Assembly (NCBI GenBank): GCA_963575745.1
Contig: CAUYUJ010018538.1
Location: 708,576 to 772,575 of the forward strand
DNA from: Prorocentrum cordatum
Lineage: Eukaryota; Sar; Dinophyceae; Prorocentrales; Prorocentraceae
Direction: 5' to 3'
Length of the DNA stretch: 64,000 nt
The notes below the pieces were generated by a model that was given only the letters and a program-made list of their open reading frames with translations, was not told the origin of the DNA and searched no databases. The translations under genes and the position numbers were made by a program. Below are positions 44,219 through 54,013 of the stretch, piece by piece. Each line of letters starts with the position of its first letter. Positions within the stretch are counted from its first letter, which is position 1.

Positions 44219-44989
44219 TCCCCCCGCGGACCCAAGGGATGGCCCGGGCCCGAAAAGGCCCCAAAGGCCATCCCATTGTTCCCAGAGATCCCTCTGTGCA
44301 TCCTAGTTGGAGCTTTGTTCCATTAGATGTGTTTTTCTCTTTGTCCATTTCCCCGTGAGCTCTCATGGGCAACGTTTCTAGACGGGCTAATGGGGATATG
44401 TTTTTAGTCAGCGGCCGCAGGCGAAGGCGCCGACGGCGTGTCCAGTCAGAGCGGGGCGCTCAAAGACGAATTAACCTAAAGCCAATGGGCCGAAGCCTCA
44501 CGCAGCACCTCGGCGGCCAGGCCGGCGAATGGAGGCAGGCAGCGGACGGCGGCTGCCAGGGGAGCTAATGGGGTTACTTTTTTGTCGGCGGCCGCGCGAC
44601 AAAGGTCAGCCGGCAACAGGCGTGTCCGAGACGGCGGAACAGGCAAATTCCACGCTAGGCGTGCAATGCACGTACACGGAGCAAACTGCCCCGCATTCAC
44701 AGGGACGCACCTAGCGCACGGATGTGCAAGCTGCGGAGTAAGTCGCCCTTGCGGCGCCAAGCTCCGAGCAACTGCCCAGACGGACAACTATGTACCAGCC
44801 TGGGACGCCAGCTGCACGTAGTGGGAACGAAAGCCGACGACGCCGAAGGCTGACCCACTCGGCGCGCGGCCATCGGAACCTACCACTGACTGTAGACGAA
44901 CTAATGGGGTTACGCGAAGCGTGAAGAATTTAGACAGCAAACCAATCAGCCGAATTGCCGACCAACCTACCGATCAAGCGGCCGGGGCA
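44219..44989 (+). repeat. Spacer with repeated GCTAATGGGG segment
   Basis: GACGGGCTAATGGGGATA (44383), GGGAGCTAATGGGGTTAC (44558) and GACGAACTAATGGGGTTAC (44896) recur, the first two followed by a GGCGGCCGC-containing word. The first resembles segments downstream of E4 and E5. No gene recognised. Confidence 0.6.
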
Positions 44990-45585
44990 GAGGGCGAAAC
45001 CATTCAGCTAATCGACGGTCAGCATAGCACTACTGAGGCAAGACGATGTCTGCTGCAATGAAGCAGAAGAAACATTTGCGACCTCCTGCCAATTCCGTGG
45101 ACCGTTTAGGCCACACGATAGAACTCTGAGCCCCCAGAGTAATCCGCTATTCTGAGCACGCCATCACCAGGTGTCTTCACCCGCTGAGTACATAACAGAA
45201 GCTACCAATCCTGGGCACGCACTGTACAAGGCATGACTCAACCAACCTCTGTAATGCAATGGATGGAAGTTTCGCATGGTGGGCTCCCATTCGGAAGCGT
45301 AACAACACCACATACTTGTCCCTCAAACGCTGCGGCCTGCGGGCCTGCGACGCGAACCGCCGCCAGAGAAATCTGCTAAGTCGGATGGATCACCACCTGG
45401 TGAACATATCCACCCTCTGAGCGTGTGTAACAATGGAATATCATCACGGGCGGCTGCAGCCCCCCACAAGCAAGGCATCATGCTCGCTGCACGCGGAATC
45501 GACCTTGGGGTGCTCAAGCGCCACGCATGCTACATCGCCATCAGCATGCGGCTCTGAAAACAGAGAGGCCAAATTAAGCAAAGAG
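44990..45585 (+). repeat. Q-family satellite, diverged dispersed copy
   Basis: A-type words (GAGCACGCCATCACCAGGTG, 45154) and B-type words (CAGAGAAATCTGCTAAG, 45364; GATCACCACCTGGTGAACAT) in the Q order. Identity to 32.4-35.4 kb is moderate. Confidence 0.82.
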
Positions 45586-46180
45586 GGACACCGCCTGAGA
45601 CATCCCCACAATCTGGGCGCGAACGAATAAATGTCCGCAGCCCTGGCGGCTCCTTCCTGGGGTGATCGAATGTCACGCCTGCTACATCGCGATGAGTATG
45701 AGACTCTGAAGACAGAGCGGTCTAGTCAACCCAACAAGCAAACCGTCTGAGACGTCCCCACACTATGGGCGCGAACTTGTGAATGTCTCGACCCTGGCGG
45801 CTCCTCCCTTGGGTGTTCACGCGCCACACCTGCTGCATCGCGATGAACATGCGGCTCTGAGAACAGAGTGGTCTAATCAACTAAACGGGCACACCGCCTG
45901 AGACATCCCCACAGTCTGGACGCGAACGGGGCAACTGTCCCCACCCCAGGCGGCTCCTCCCTGGGGTGTTCAAGTGTCACCCCTGGTACATCGTGATGAG
46001 CATGGGGCTCTGAAAACAGAGAGGTCTGGTCAACCCAACAGGCAAACCGCCTGAGACATCCCCACAATCTGGGTGCGAACGGGGCACTTGTCCACACATC
46101 TGGCGGTTCCTCGTCGGGCTACTCAAATGCCGCGCCTGCTCATCGCGATGACCATTGGACTCTGACTGCGTTGGTTCACT
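45586..46180 (+). repeat. Second about 153-bp satellite with GAGACATCC box, four units
   Basis: ACCGCCTGAGACATCCCCACA or a variant occurs at about 45588, 45741, 45893 and 46047, followed by TCTGG(G/A)CGCGAACG and CTGGCGGCTCCTCC. Period and box match the 41.4-42.2 kb satellite, while the rest of the unit differs. The word CTGGACGCGAACG is shared with the odd first unit there. Confidence 0.85.
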
Positions 46181-46389
46181 ATGAAAGGACCCCACACCCT
46201 TTGGGAGGGGGCCTAAGTTAGGAAGGCCAGCATTAGGGATAGGTTTTTTCCCAACCATCCTGTGGTGTTGGGTCCTCGTTTTGAAGAGACGGTGCCCCGC
46301 GTCTCCTCTCCTCTCCTCCTCCTCCCCCTCCTCCTCGCTCCTCCCCCTCTTCCCTGCGTTTCACCCACCCAGTACAGCGTTTCGTAGCC
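46181..46389. other. Spacer with left end of a TAGGGATAGG segment
   Basis: GGAAGGCCAGCATTAGGGATAGG at about 46220 matches GGAGGGCCAGAACCACTAGGGATAGG at 53393. A short CTC tract lies at 46310-46350. See the matching right part at 47655-47745. Confidence 0.6.
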
Positions 46390-47562
46390 CCATAGGAGCT
46401 CCGCCGAAGGCCCCATTACCCGCGCCCGCATGCGTCACCCACACCCAATTCGGCACACCCCTCACACGTTTCGTGGCTCCATAGGGAGCTCCACCGAAGG
46501 CCCCAGTGCCCGCGCCCGCATGCGTCACCCACACCCATTTCGGCACACCCCTCACACGCTTCGTGGCTCCATAGGGAGCTCCACCGAAGGCCCCAGTGCC
46601 CGCGCCCGCATGCGTCACCCACACCCATTTCGGCACACCCCTCACACGTTTCGTGGCTCCATAGGGAGCTCCACCGAAGGCCCCAGTGCCCGCGCCCGCA
46701 TGCGTCACCCACACCCATTTCGGCACACCCCTCACACGTTTGGCGTCCATAATGCGTCACCCACCCCACCCATGCGTCACCCACACCCATTTCGGCACAC
46801 CCCTCACACGTTTCGTGGCTCCATAGGGAGCTCCACCGAAGGCCCCAGTGCCCGCGCCCGCATGCGTCACCACACCCATTTCGGCACACCCCTCACACGC
46901 TTCGTGGCTCCATAGGGAGCTCCACCGAAGGCCCCAGTGCCCGCGCCCGCATGCGTCACCCACACCCATTTCGGCACACCCCTCACACGTTTCGTGGCTC
47001 CATAGGGAGCTCCACCGAAGGCCCCAGTGCCCGCGCCGCATGCGTCACCCACACCCATTTCGGCACACCCCTCACACGTTTCGTGGCTCCATAGGGAGCT
47101 CCACCGAAGGCCCCAGTGCCCGCGCCCGCATGCGTCACCCACACCCATTTCGGCACACCCCTCACACGTTTCGTGGCTCCATAGGGAGCTCCACCGAAGG
47201 CCCCAGTGCCCGCGCCCGCATGCGTCACCCACACCCATTTCGGCACACCCCTCACACGTTTCGTGGCTCCATAGGGAGCTCCACCGAAGGCCCCAGTGCC
47301 CGCGCCCGCATGCGTCACCCACACCCATTTCGGCACACCCCTCACACGCTTCGTGGCTCCATAGGGAGCTCCACCGAAGGCCCCAGTGCCCGCGCCCGCA
47401 TGCGTCACCCACACCCATTTCGGCACACCCCTCACACGCTTCTTGGCCCCATAGAGAGCTCCACCGAAGGCCCCAGTGGGTGTGCCCGCATGCATCCCGC
47501 ACACCCATTTCGGCACACCCCTCGTACGTTGTTTCGTAGCCCCGTAGGGGGCTCCACCGAGA
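46390..47562 (-). repeat. 90-bp R-family array, about 13 near-identical units
   Basis: TCGTGGCTCCATAGGGAGCT is at 46471, 46561, 46651, 46813, 46902, 46992, 47081, 47171, 47261 and 47351, with variants at 47441 and 47534. Spacing is 90 bp (89 where one base is missing). One unit at about 46741 is truncated and has GGCGTCCATAATGCGTCAC. The array is in reverse orientation relative to other R copies. 90 bp is 30 codons, so ORFs up to 291 codons persist on both strands as 30-residue repeats. I see no evidence they are translated. Confidence 0.95.
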
Positions 47563-47759
47563 AGATATTCACAATTGCAGTATTCACAATTGCATATGGT
47601 TGGGTCCTTCGCCAGGATAATTTTCTGCAGATGTATCATATTAAACCGCCTAGAAGTATTATTCCTAATGCGAAGACGTGGACCTCAGTGACGCCACGTC
47701 TTCTTCATTGTGCTGTTACTTAGTAGGGTTAGGGGTAAGTGTGTTCTCGATGCTGCAAT
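47563..47759. repeat. Spacer with hairpin segment shared with 53.47-53.54 kb
   Basis: GAAGACGTGG and CCACGTCTTC (about 47672 and 47694) form a 10-bp perfect stem around ACCTCAGTGACG. TAGGGTTAGGGGT and GTTCTC follow. The same order (ACCTCAGTGAGGCCACGTC, GGATTAGGGGTTC, GTTCTC) occurs at 53480-53545. Confidence 0.7.
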
Positions 47760-47972
47760 AATGAGTTGTGTTGTATTGATATGAGTATGACTTGAATCAG
47801 CCTGAGTACGTACGAGTCTGAATATAGGTGTTTTTGAATCAGACGGAGTCTGAATATCAGTGAAAATGAGCATGGGTGAGTCTGAAAATGAATGTGTTAA
47901 GAGTGTCACTGAATTTGAATATAAATGTATTTGCGTGTAAATGAATATGAGCATGAGTGATCGAAGTGTGAT

Positions 47973-48011
<39 letters not shown>

Positions 48012-48084
48012 GGAAGCGGGAGTGAGTAAGGAAGTGAAGGCGTCTCAGCAACCACAAGAACCCCACAGTTAGGATAGAGGGGCC
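47760..48084 (+). repeat. GAGTCTGAATATGAGTG minisatellite and (GA)n (T family), copy 3
   Basis: Degenerate TGAGTCTGAAT/TGAGTATGA words to about 47960, a pure (GA)n run at 47973-48010, then CCACAAGAACCCCACAGTTAGG. Same organisation as copy 2. Confidence 0.82.
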
Positions 48085-48928
48085 CGCGGACTCTTCGCTC
48101 GAACGCTCTGGCCTGCGGGTCTAGCCCAACGACGCGGACAACCGTCAGAAAAACCCGCTAGTTCGAATGGATCGCCACCTGGTGAACTTATCCACCCTCT
48201 GAAAGTGTGTAACAATGGAATCTCACCACAGACGGTTGCACGCCCAAGCAACAAAAAGACAGAATGCGTCATGCACGCAAGCTCGGCCCAAACTTTCCGT
48301 GGTCTTTGTAGAACCGGTGCAACATGGGGTGCGCAAGACCGCGAGTCAAAATTTCTGAAAATAATGCGCATGAGCATTTGCCACCTCCGGCCAATGCCAG
48401 AGAAAGTGTAGGTTACAAAAAAGAAATCCTCAGCCCAAAGAGAAGTCTGATGATCAGAGCACGTCCCCACCAAGTGTCTTCACCTTCTGAGAAAGTGCAA
48501 CGAAAGATACCATCACCGGGCACGCGCTGCACAGGGGATGACTCACCCAACCCCGCTAACGCAATGGATGAAAGCTTTGAACGGCGGGTTTCTATTCGGA
48601 AACGAAACCAATTAACATATTCATCTCTCAAATGCTGTCCTGCGGGTCTAACCTAGCAGCGTAGACTGCGGCCAGAGAAATCCGTACTTCAAATTCATCG
48701 CCACCTGTTGGATTGATCCACCCTCTGAGAGTGCGCAACAATGGAATGTCATCACGGGCGCTTGTAATACCACGCAATGAAAGACTGCATGCGCACTGCA
48801 CGCCAAGACAGCCCAAGTAATCTGGGGTCTGCATAGCATTGCTGAAGCACGGGGTTCGCAGGATCGCACGCCAGTCTCAGCTGCACATCACCCAGAAACG
48901 ATGCTCGGCGTGCCCCAAAACTTGTATT
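48085..48928 (+). repeat. Q-family satellite, diverged dispersed copy
   Basis: B-type (CCGTCAGAAAAACCCGCTAG, 48140), A-type (GAGCACGTCCCCACCAAGTG, 48457) and B-type again (CCAGAGAAATCCGTACTTC, 48671). About 1.5 Q units. Confidence 0.82.
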
Positions 48929-49080
48929 AGGTCGGGCATGTCCCCCTACAGGCGGTTTTTGGAGGAACAAAAAAAGTCCAATAATATTCCAGAATGGTCA
49001 AACATAATCAAACGATTGTCCCCATTCTATGTTTTACACTATTGTATCATCTTCCTCCTGTAGAGGGACAGGCCCGACTT
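48929..49080. mobile_element. TIR element family M1, copy 4, inside a Q copy
   Basis: Starts AGGTCGGGCATGTCCCCC then CTACAGGCGG; the complement of its right end starts AAGTCGGGCCTGTCCC then TCTACAGGAGG. About 152 bp with an AT-rich interior. Q-family sequence resumes on the right (TAGGCCACAC ... CTCTCAGC), so it interrupted a Q unit. TTA flanks both sides but overlaps the TIR end, so a target duplication is uncertain. Confidence 0.82.
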
Positions 49081-49262
49081 AGGCTTGTAGGCCACACTTT
49101 GGACCTCTCAGCTATCAACACAAATCTGCTGGTCTGGGGTCACCGCCAGGTGGCTTCACCTCTCGAGAGTATGCAGCAACAGTCGAGACACAAGCACGCG
49201 CTGCACAAGCCGCGTGACTCAACCAGTCCACGATTTGCGACGAATGTGACAACACAGATTTG
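49081..49262 (+). repeat. Q-family fragment
   Basis: A-type-like words (CACCGCCAGGTGGCTTCACC, CACGCGCTGCACAAG, GACTCAACCA) continue the unit interrupted by M1 copy 4. Confidence 0.7.
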
Positions 49263-49539
49263 GTGTTAAGCCACCAAGAGGCCCCAAAGAGCGACCAAGA
49301 GGCCCCCAAGACGTCCAAAGAGACCACCCAAAGCCCCCAAGAGTCACCTCAGGAGAGTCCAAGAGGCGAGGCTTCTAGCCAACTGGGGCTCCCCGAAATA
49401 TCCAAATGATGCCGCGCTCTGCCGATAAAAACAACTCTTATGGGCAATGTTCCTGGATGGCTTAGTGGTGGTACGGAACACGTTCAATTAGCCTGGCGAA
49501 AAAGCCAACCATATGCAATTGAAAATACCACAATTGTGA
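49263..49539. mobile_element. E-family fragment, copy E4
   Basis: CCACCAAGAGGCCCCAAAGAG-type units to about 49375, then GGGCAATGTTCCTGGATGGC (49442), the word that also follows E5. Short and truncated. Confidence 0.6.
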
Positions 49540-49761
49540 GCGCCTTCTGAGGTGGAAATCCCCATGGGGCAACGCCCGCATGCGGGCTGCGACGCTGGGG
49601 CCTTCAGTGGAAATCCCTGAGGGACCACGAAACGTGTGAGGAGTGTGCCGGAAAGGGAGTGTCGCCCAGATGCGGCCCGTGTTCTCCCATATGGTTATCT
49701 GGTATGGTTTCCTGTATGATATCTCGTAGTCTCCTGTATCTACAACACATTCCGATTATCT
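49540..49761 (+). repeat. R-repeat fragment and AT-rich spacer
   Basis: GGTGGAAATCCCCATGGGGC, GGGGCCTTCAGTGG and CGTGTGAGGAGTGTGCCGG show about 1.3 R units (49545-49660). 49680-49761 is AT-richer with no feature. Confidence 0.7.
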
Positions 49762-50690
49762 CTTCACTCTTTGATGAAACTGTTTAGGCCACCAGCTTGC
49801 AATACACTCGGAGTGTGTGTGTCAAGTGCCTCCTCACGGACGGTGGCAATCCCACGCAAAAAAGACAACATGCAATCTGCAGGCCAGAGTTCCCAAGTAG
49901 TCGATTGTCTCGCAATCACTACGCAAACATGGGGCGCAAAAGATCGCATGCCGAACTCTGCTCCAAATGCTAAATTTGAACCATGTACAACTTTCTGCCC
50001 GTAAATTGCTTGAACCGTGTGGGCCAGTCGGTAGAATTCTGAATCCCTCGGACAAGTCAGCAAATCATAGCACGTCGCCACCAAGCGTCTTCACCCTCTG
50101 AGAGTGCGCAACAAAAGGTACCAACACCGTGCACTGCACAAGGCATTACTCAACAATCCTCTGTAGTGCGATGGATGGAGATTTCGAATGGCGGAACCCT
50201 CCTCGAAAGCGTAAACAAACAACATCTTCATCTCTCAGACGATCCGGCCAAAAGGTCCGGTCAAGCAAAGCGGACCGCCGTCAGAGAAATCCGCTAATTC
50301 AAATCGATTATCACCTGGTGCACATATCCACCCTCTGAGACTGTGTAACAATGGAGTCTCATCGCGGGCGGTCGCAGTCCCATGCAAGAAGTGCGTTTGC
50401 GGGCCAGAGGACCCAACTACTCGATTGTCTGCGCATCGCGACTGAAGCACTGAAGCATGGGGAACGAAGGATCGCATGCCGAACTGTGCTGCAAATTCAC
50501 ATGTGCGACATCCTGCCCGTGCCGTGAAACGTGTATGTCACACGATTGAACTCTCAGCCCTCAACGCTTCACAAAAAATGATGCAAACCACCTCTGAAAT
50601 GCAACGCATGAAAATTCGGACGGTGGGCTCGTAGTCGGAAGCGTATACAAACAACATACTCATCCTGCAAACGAGCGACCCTGTCAATGG
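49762..50690 (+). repeat. Q-family satellite, diverged dispersed copy
   Basis: A-type (ATAGCACGTCGCCACCAAGCG, about 50069) and B-type (GCCGTCAGAGAAATCCGCTAA, 50279) units with their flanks. Roughly 1.5 Q units, moderately diverged. Confidence 0.82.
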
Positions 50691-51245
50691 GTCTAGTCGA
50701 AAAATGCGGACCAACATCAATGCAGGTCAGAGTTCTGAAACGCCGGCTGGGTGCGTGCGATACCCCAGCGTCGATGGGGCCCGCAGGGGTGGGGTTCGGA
50801 GTTGGTCGCAGACCATTTCCACGCTGGGCGTTGTGCAGGCGTGTATATCCCTGTTACGAAGAGAAGCCCAGGGAGGCGATCTTGTAGCAATCTCACTCGA
50901 CACTTCTTGAAGGCTGCTTGTGCGCAGCCCCAAAGCTTGCCGACGACGGCAACGTCGTCGTCGCCGCGCCAGTCCTGGTGCCTGGCAAGGCAACTCCCAA
51001 ATCCGCCCCCAAATCCGGGGTCAGCGGAAGGAGGAAAGGGTGGGGGGGTCGGCTCCAACTGAGCGACGAAAATAAACCGGCTTTACGCGAGTTGACATAG
51101 CGATCTTACACGGTGGCTTACGCAGGCTGCCAGTGCGGAGCGCTAAATATGAAGCGGGGGTGGTCACACGCGACCGCGCAGTCGACCTCGTTTTGTTCCG
51201 TCGCTCAAATGGCTCCCAAACCCCGGCCAACCAGAGTGGGCTGGC
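50691..51245. other. Unique spacer
   Basis: ORFs of about 100 codons on both strands (50717-51062) with no recognised domain. No repeat seen. Not called as a gene. Confidence 0.4.
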
Positions 51246-51480
51246 CGGCCCGAGACTTCCTCGCATTTTATTCAAGAATCGCGCTCTCGCTGGGGACTTC
51301 CTTACGATTTACTCAGGAATCGCTTCTCCTGCGCTCTGGAGTCGCGCTCTCGCTGGAGACCTGCTTACAAACTACTGAAGAATAGTGCCCTTGCGTTGGA
51401 CTTTCTTGCAATTTGATCCAGCGCCGCGCTCCCGACACCCAGGCACCCAAGAGTCGCGTTCACGCTTAGGACTCCTTCAC
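51246..51480 (-). repeat. Degenerate, inverted relative of the 41-bp satellite
   Basis: On the minus strand, words such as GCGAGAGCGCGATTCTTGA and AAATGCGAGGAAGTCTCG match the 41-bp unit of 2.6-3.05 kb (GGGAGCG..GTTCCTGAGTAAATTGCGAGGAAGTCTC). Spacing is about 42-70 bp and about five decayed units are seen. Confidence 0.65.
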
Positions 51481-51980
51481 AGATTACCTAGGACTCGGGA
51501 TCTCGCTGCCCTTCGTGGCCCCGTTGCAGCCCTTCGTGGCCCCCTCGCTATGTTTCGTGGCCCCGTTGTAGCCCTTCGTGGCCCCCTCGCTTTGTTTCGT
51601 GGCCCCGTTGCAACCCCTCGTGGCCTCCTCGTTGCCCTTCGTGGCCCCGTTGCAGCCCTTCGTGGCCCCCTCGCTTTGTTTCGCGGCCCCGTTGCAGCCC
51701 TTCGTGGCCCACTCGCTGCCCTTCGTGGCCCCGTTGCAGCCCTTCGTGGCCCCGTTGCAACCCTTCGTGGCCCCTTCGCTGCCCTTCGTGGCCCCGTTGC
51801 AGCCCTTCGTGGCCCCCTCGTTTGGTTTCGTGGCCTCATATATGTATGCCCTTTGTGGCCCCCGCTCGTTCGCGCACGTGGTGGCCCCATATGCATGCCC
51901 TTCGTGGCCCCGCTGTCCCCCTTCGTGGCCCCCTCGCTGCCCTTCGTGTCCCCGTTGCTGCCGTCAGTGGCCCCGTCCAT
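51481..51980 (+). repeat. 21-bp minisatellite CCCTTCGTGGCCCCGTTGCAG
   Basis: About 17 units in 51505-51850, then looser units to 51975. Two alternating types (CCCGTTGCAGCC and CCCCTCGCT(A/T)TG) suggest a 42-bp dimer. 21 bp is seven codons, so the overlapping 286-codon ORF is a heptapeptide artefact. Confidence 0.9.
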
Positions 51981-52254
51981 ACCCTCCGCGGCCAACCAGG
52001 AGCGCCGACCCCCCCCGCGAATTCTGACGTCGAGATATTTGCACAACGTAGCCCACCCAAAGATCTGCACCCATTCCCGGAGACTGGCTTTTCACCCTGA
52101 GCCGTGTCTTGATGGCCCAGGGGCCTGGCAAGGGCCCAGAAACTTCATATCCCACCAACCTTCTCGCCGTATGTGGTTTAACGATGTTGGCCGTTTCTCT
52201 GCCCAAACCCTTCCTTCCCCTGCCCTGCTTGGGGGAAGCGTTTAAGGTTAGAGC
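51981..52254. other. Unique spacer
   Basis: No gene or repeat recognised. Confidence 0.4.
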
Positions 52255-52800
52255 GCCCAAAATGGCCCAAGGTGGTTCCAAGAGGATCTCAGAAAACCCA
52301 CGATGGTTCAACATACCTCGAAATGGCTCAATATAGCCTCCGACAAACATCCAAGAGGCCTCAAGACAGCCCCAAGACAGTTGCAGTGCCCTCCGAGCCC
52401 TCCAAGGAACCCCCCAAGAGGCCAAAGCGGCACCAAAACCGAAGGGAAATCAATGTGTTCTGCCTTCTCGCCTATTCGCTACGGATGGGTTTTTGAGCCT
52501 TACGATGGCCCCATGACGGCCCAACAGAGCCCCAAGAGGGGCCGGATAGGGCCCCAAAAGAAGGCCCAACCAGCGCCCAAGAGCGCCCCCAGACGGCCCC
52601 AAGACGCCAAGCTTGAGCCTCCTATTGGGGGCCTGAAATTAGGACAACCCTTTCGTTTGAACTTTGAACAGTGTGCCCGAGAACACACTTCCAAGGCGGC
52701 TGTTGCACTGCATGCTTATACATTCCCTGGTCGAGGCAACTCGCCGTGCGATCTGTTCCTGGATGGGCTGGTGGGGATACTTTTGGGTACGCGGGCTCGC
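52255..52800. mobile_element. E-family dispersed repeat, copy E5
   Basis: CCCAAAATGGCCCAAGGTGG-type units, AT-richer island at about 52440-52500 (TTCTGCCTTCTCGCCTATTCGCTACGG), GAAATTAGGACAACCC at 52634, and GGCAACTCGCC ... TTCCTGGATGGGCTGGTGGGG at 52735-52780. The last segment is shared with 1345-1405 and E4. Confidence 0.7.
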
Positions 52801-53389
52801 GAAGCGGGTCGAAAGCCGGGCAAAGCTAGGGCGGGCCGCGCCGGAGCAACAGGGAAAAACATCACGGAGCAACGGGACACAACTCGGGCCTCTGGCGGCC
52901 GGGTAGGACGATCCGAGAACCTCTGGGAAGCTCTCGACGAGGGGCAGCTGCTGGTAGACACCACGAAGACTACCCAGAGCAGAACAACGCCGAAAACTTC
53001 TGACCGCCGATTCGGACATCCGCCGATCTGTTTCTGCACCTGCGGCCGCAAATTCGCCCTGGGACCTACCTTTGATAGCCACGGCGCCCCATCAGCCCCG
53101 GAAGCCAACATCGAAGAAAAACTACGGGATGGGAAACACATAGATCGTAGCAGAACTGGGACCCTCGGTCATCGCACCCCTCGCTGGCGACCCAGTCGTT
53201 CGCTCCCCGCCGGGCCGGGCACTGGGCCCCGGGAGGCCCAGCCGCGTGTCCGCGACTGCGCTGGAGAGCAGGCGAGTCCAGCTGGGGCCCCACCAGAAAC
53301 AGGTCCTTGGCTCCAGCTGGACTTGCTCCAGCTGGACTTCGCTGAGTCACCAATTAAAGGGCACCTGACCCTGTGGGAGGTGACCTACG
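52801..53389. other. Unique GC-rich spacer
   Basis: Part of a 389-codon plus-strand ORF (52303-53472) that also crosses E5, with no domain recognised. CCAGCTGGACTT is duplicated at 53313-53340. I do not call a gene. Confidence 0.4.
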
Positions 53390-53545
53390 TCAGGAGGGCC
53401 AGAACCACTAGGGATAGGGGCCCCTTTTTTGCAGGTGCGCCAGGCCAAGCCGCTTCGACGAATTATCCCTAGTGTGACGTCGGGGACCTCAGTGAGGCCA
53501 CGTCTCCGACGTGTTGTTAGGATTAGGGGTTCTTTTGTTCTCAAT
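53390..53545. repeat. Segment with 11-bp inverted ends and a hairpin, related to 46.2 and 47.7 kb
   Basis: CACTAGGGATA (53406) and its complement TATCCCTAGTG (ending 53474) bracket 69 bp. The left flank (GGAGGGCCAGAAC) resembles 46220 and the right flank (GGGGACCTCAGTGAGGCCACGTC) resembles 47677. At those positions the bracketed interval is about 1.44 kb and contains the 90-bp array. Confidence 0.65.
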
Positions 53546-54013
53546 GGCTTCGCCTCTAGGCAGGAGTGACCCCATTAGGCAAGAGTCACCTTTTTGGTGC
53601 GCGGCTCCAGGGGGCCACGTGGGGGCCAGACCCACGAGCGCAAGCCACTGCCACGGGGGACCCCTGCCCCTGTGGGCTCGCACCTGAAGGACACCGTTGG
53701 AGCTCGACCACAAGAAACCTCGCAAAAAAAAAAACAACACTGAGATCCCAGGACGTGCACTGATTCTTGGTGTGGAAGCGTCTGGCTTTGCATAGCAGCA
53801 CCAGCGAAACCTGAGACACACAGGGCACCCTGGAGGAAAGCAGGGCGTTTCTTGGCATGGGTTTCCGCTGCAGCCCGAGTCGTGACGCCCCCCTGGCCAT
53901 CGCTCGGACGTCCATTCCCTGTGTTTTTGTCGGTCTCGTGCGCGTTTTTTTTCGCAGGATGATCCAGGATGCTCCTTAATGATCCCCGCCGAGAGAAATA
54001 GAGGAACAACAAC
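53546..54013. other. Unique spacer
   Basis: ORFs on the minus strand up to 177 codons with no recognised domain. A short A-run lies at 53724-53735. Not called. Confidence 0.4.

Noticed and set aside
46848-47723. 291-codon ORF with 30-residue repeats as a repeat protein gene
   Set aside because: The 90-bp unit is divisible by 3 and gives open frames on both strands; dispersed R copies show no coding constraint.
51385-52245. 286-codon heptapeptide-repeat ORF
   Set aside because: Arises from a 21-bp minisatellite; the alternative frame and the opposite strand are also open.
52303-53472. 389-codon ORF as a cellular gene
   Set aside because: Its first third is E5 repeat sequence and no domain is recognisable in the remainder.
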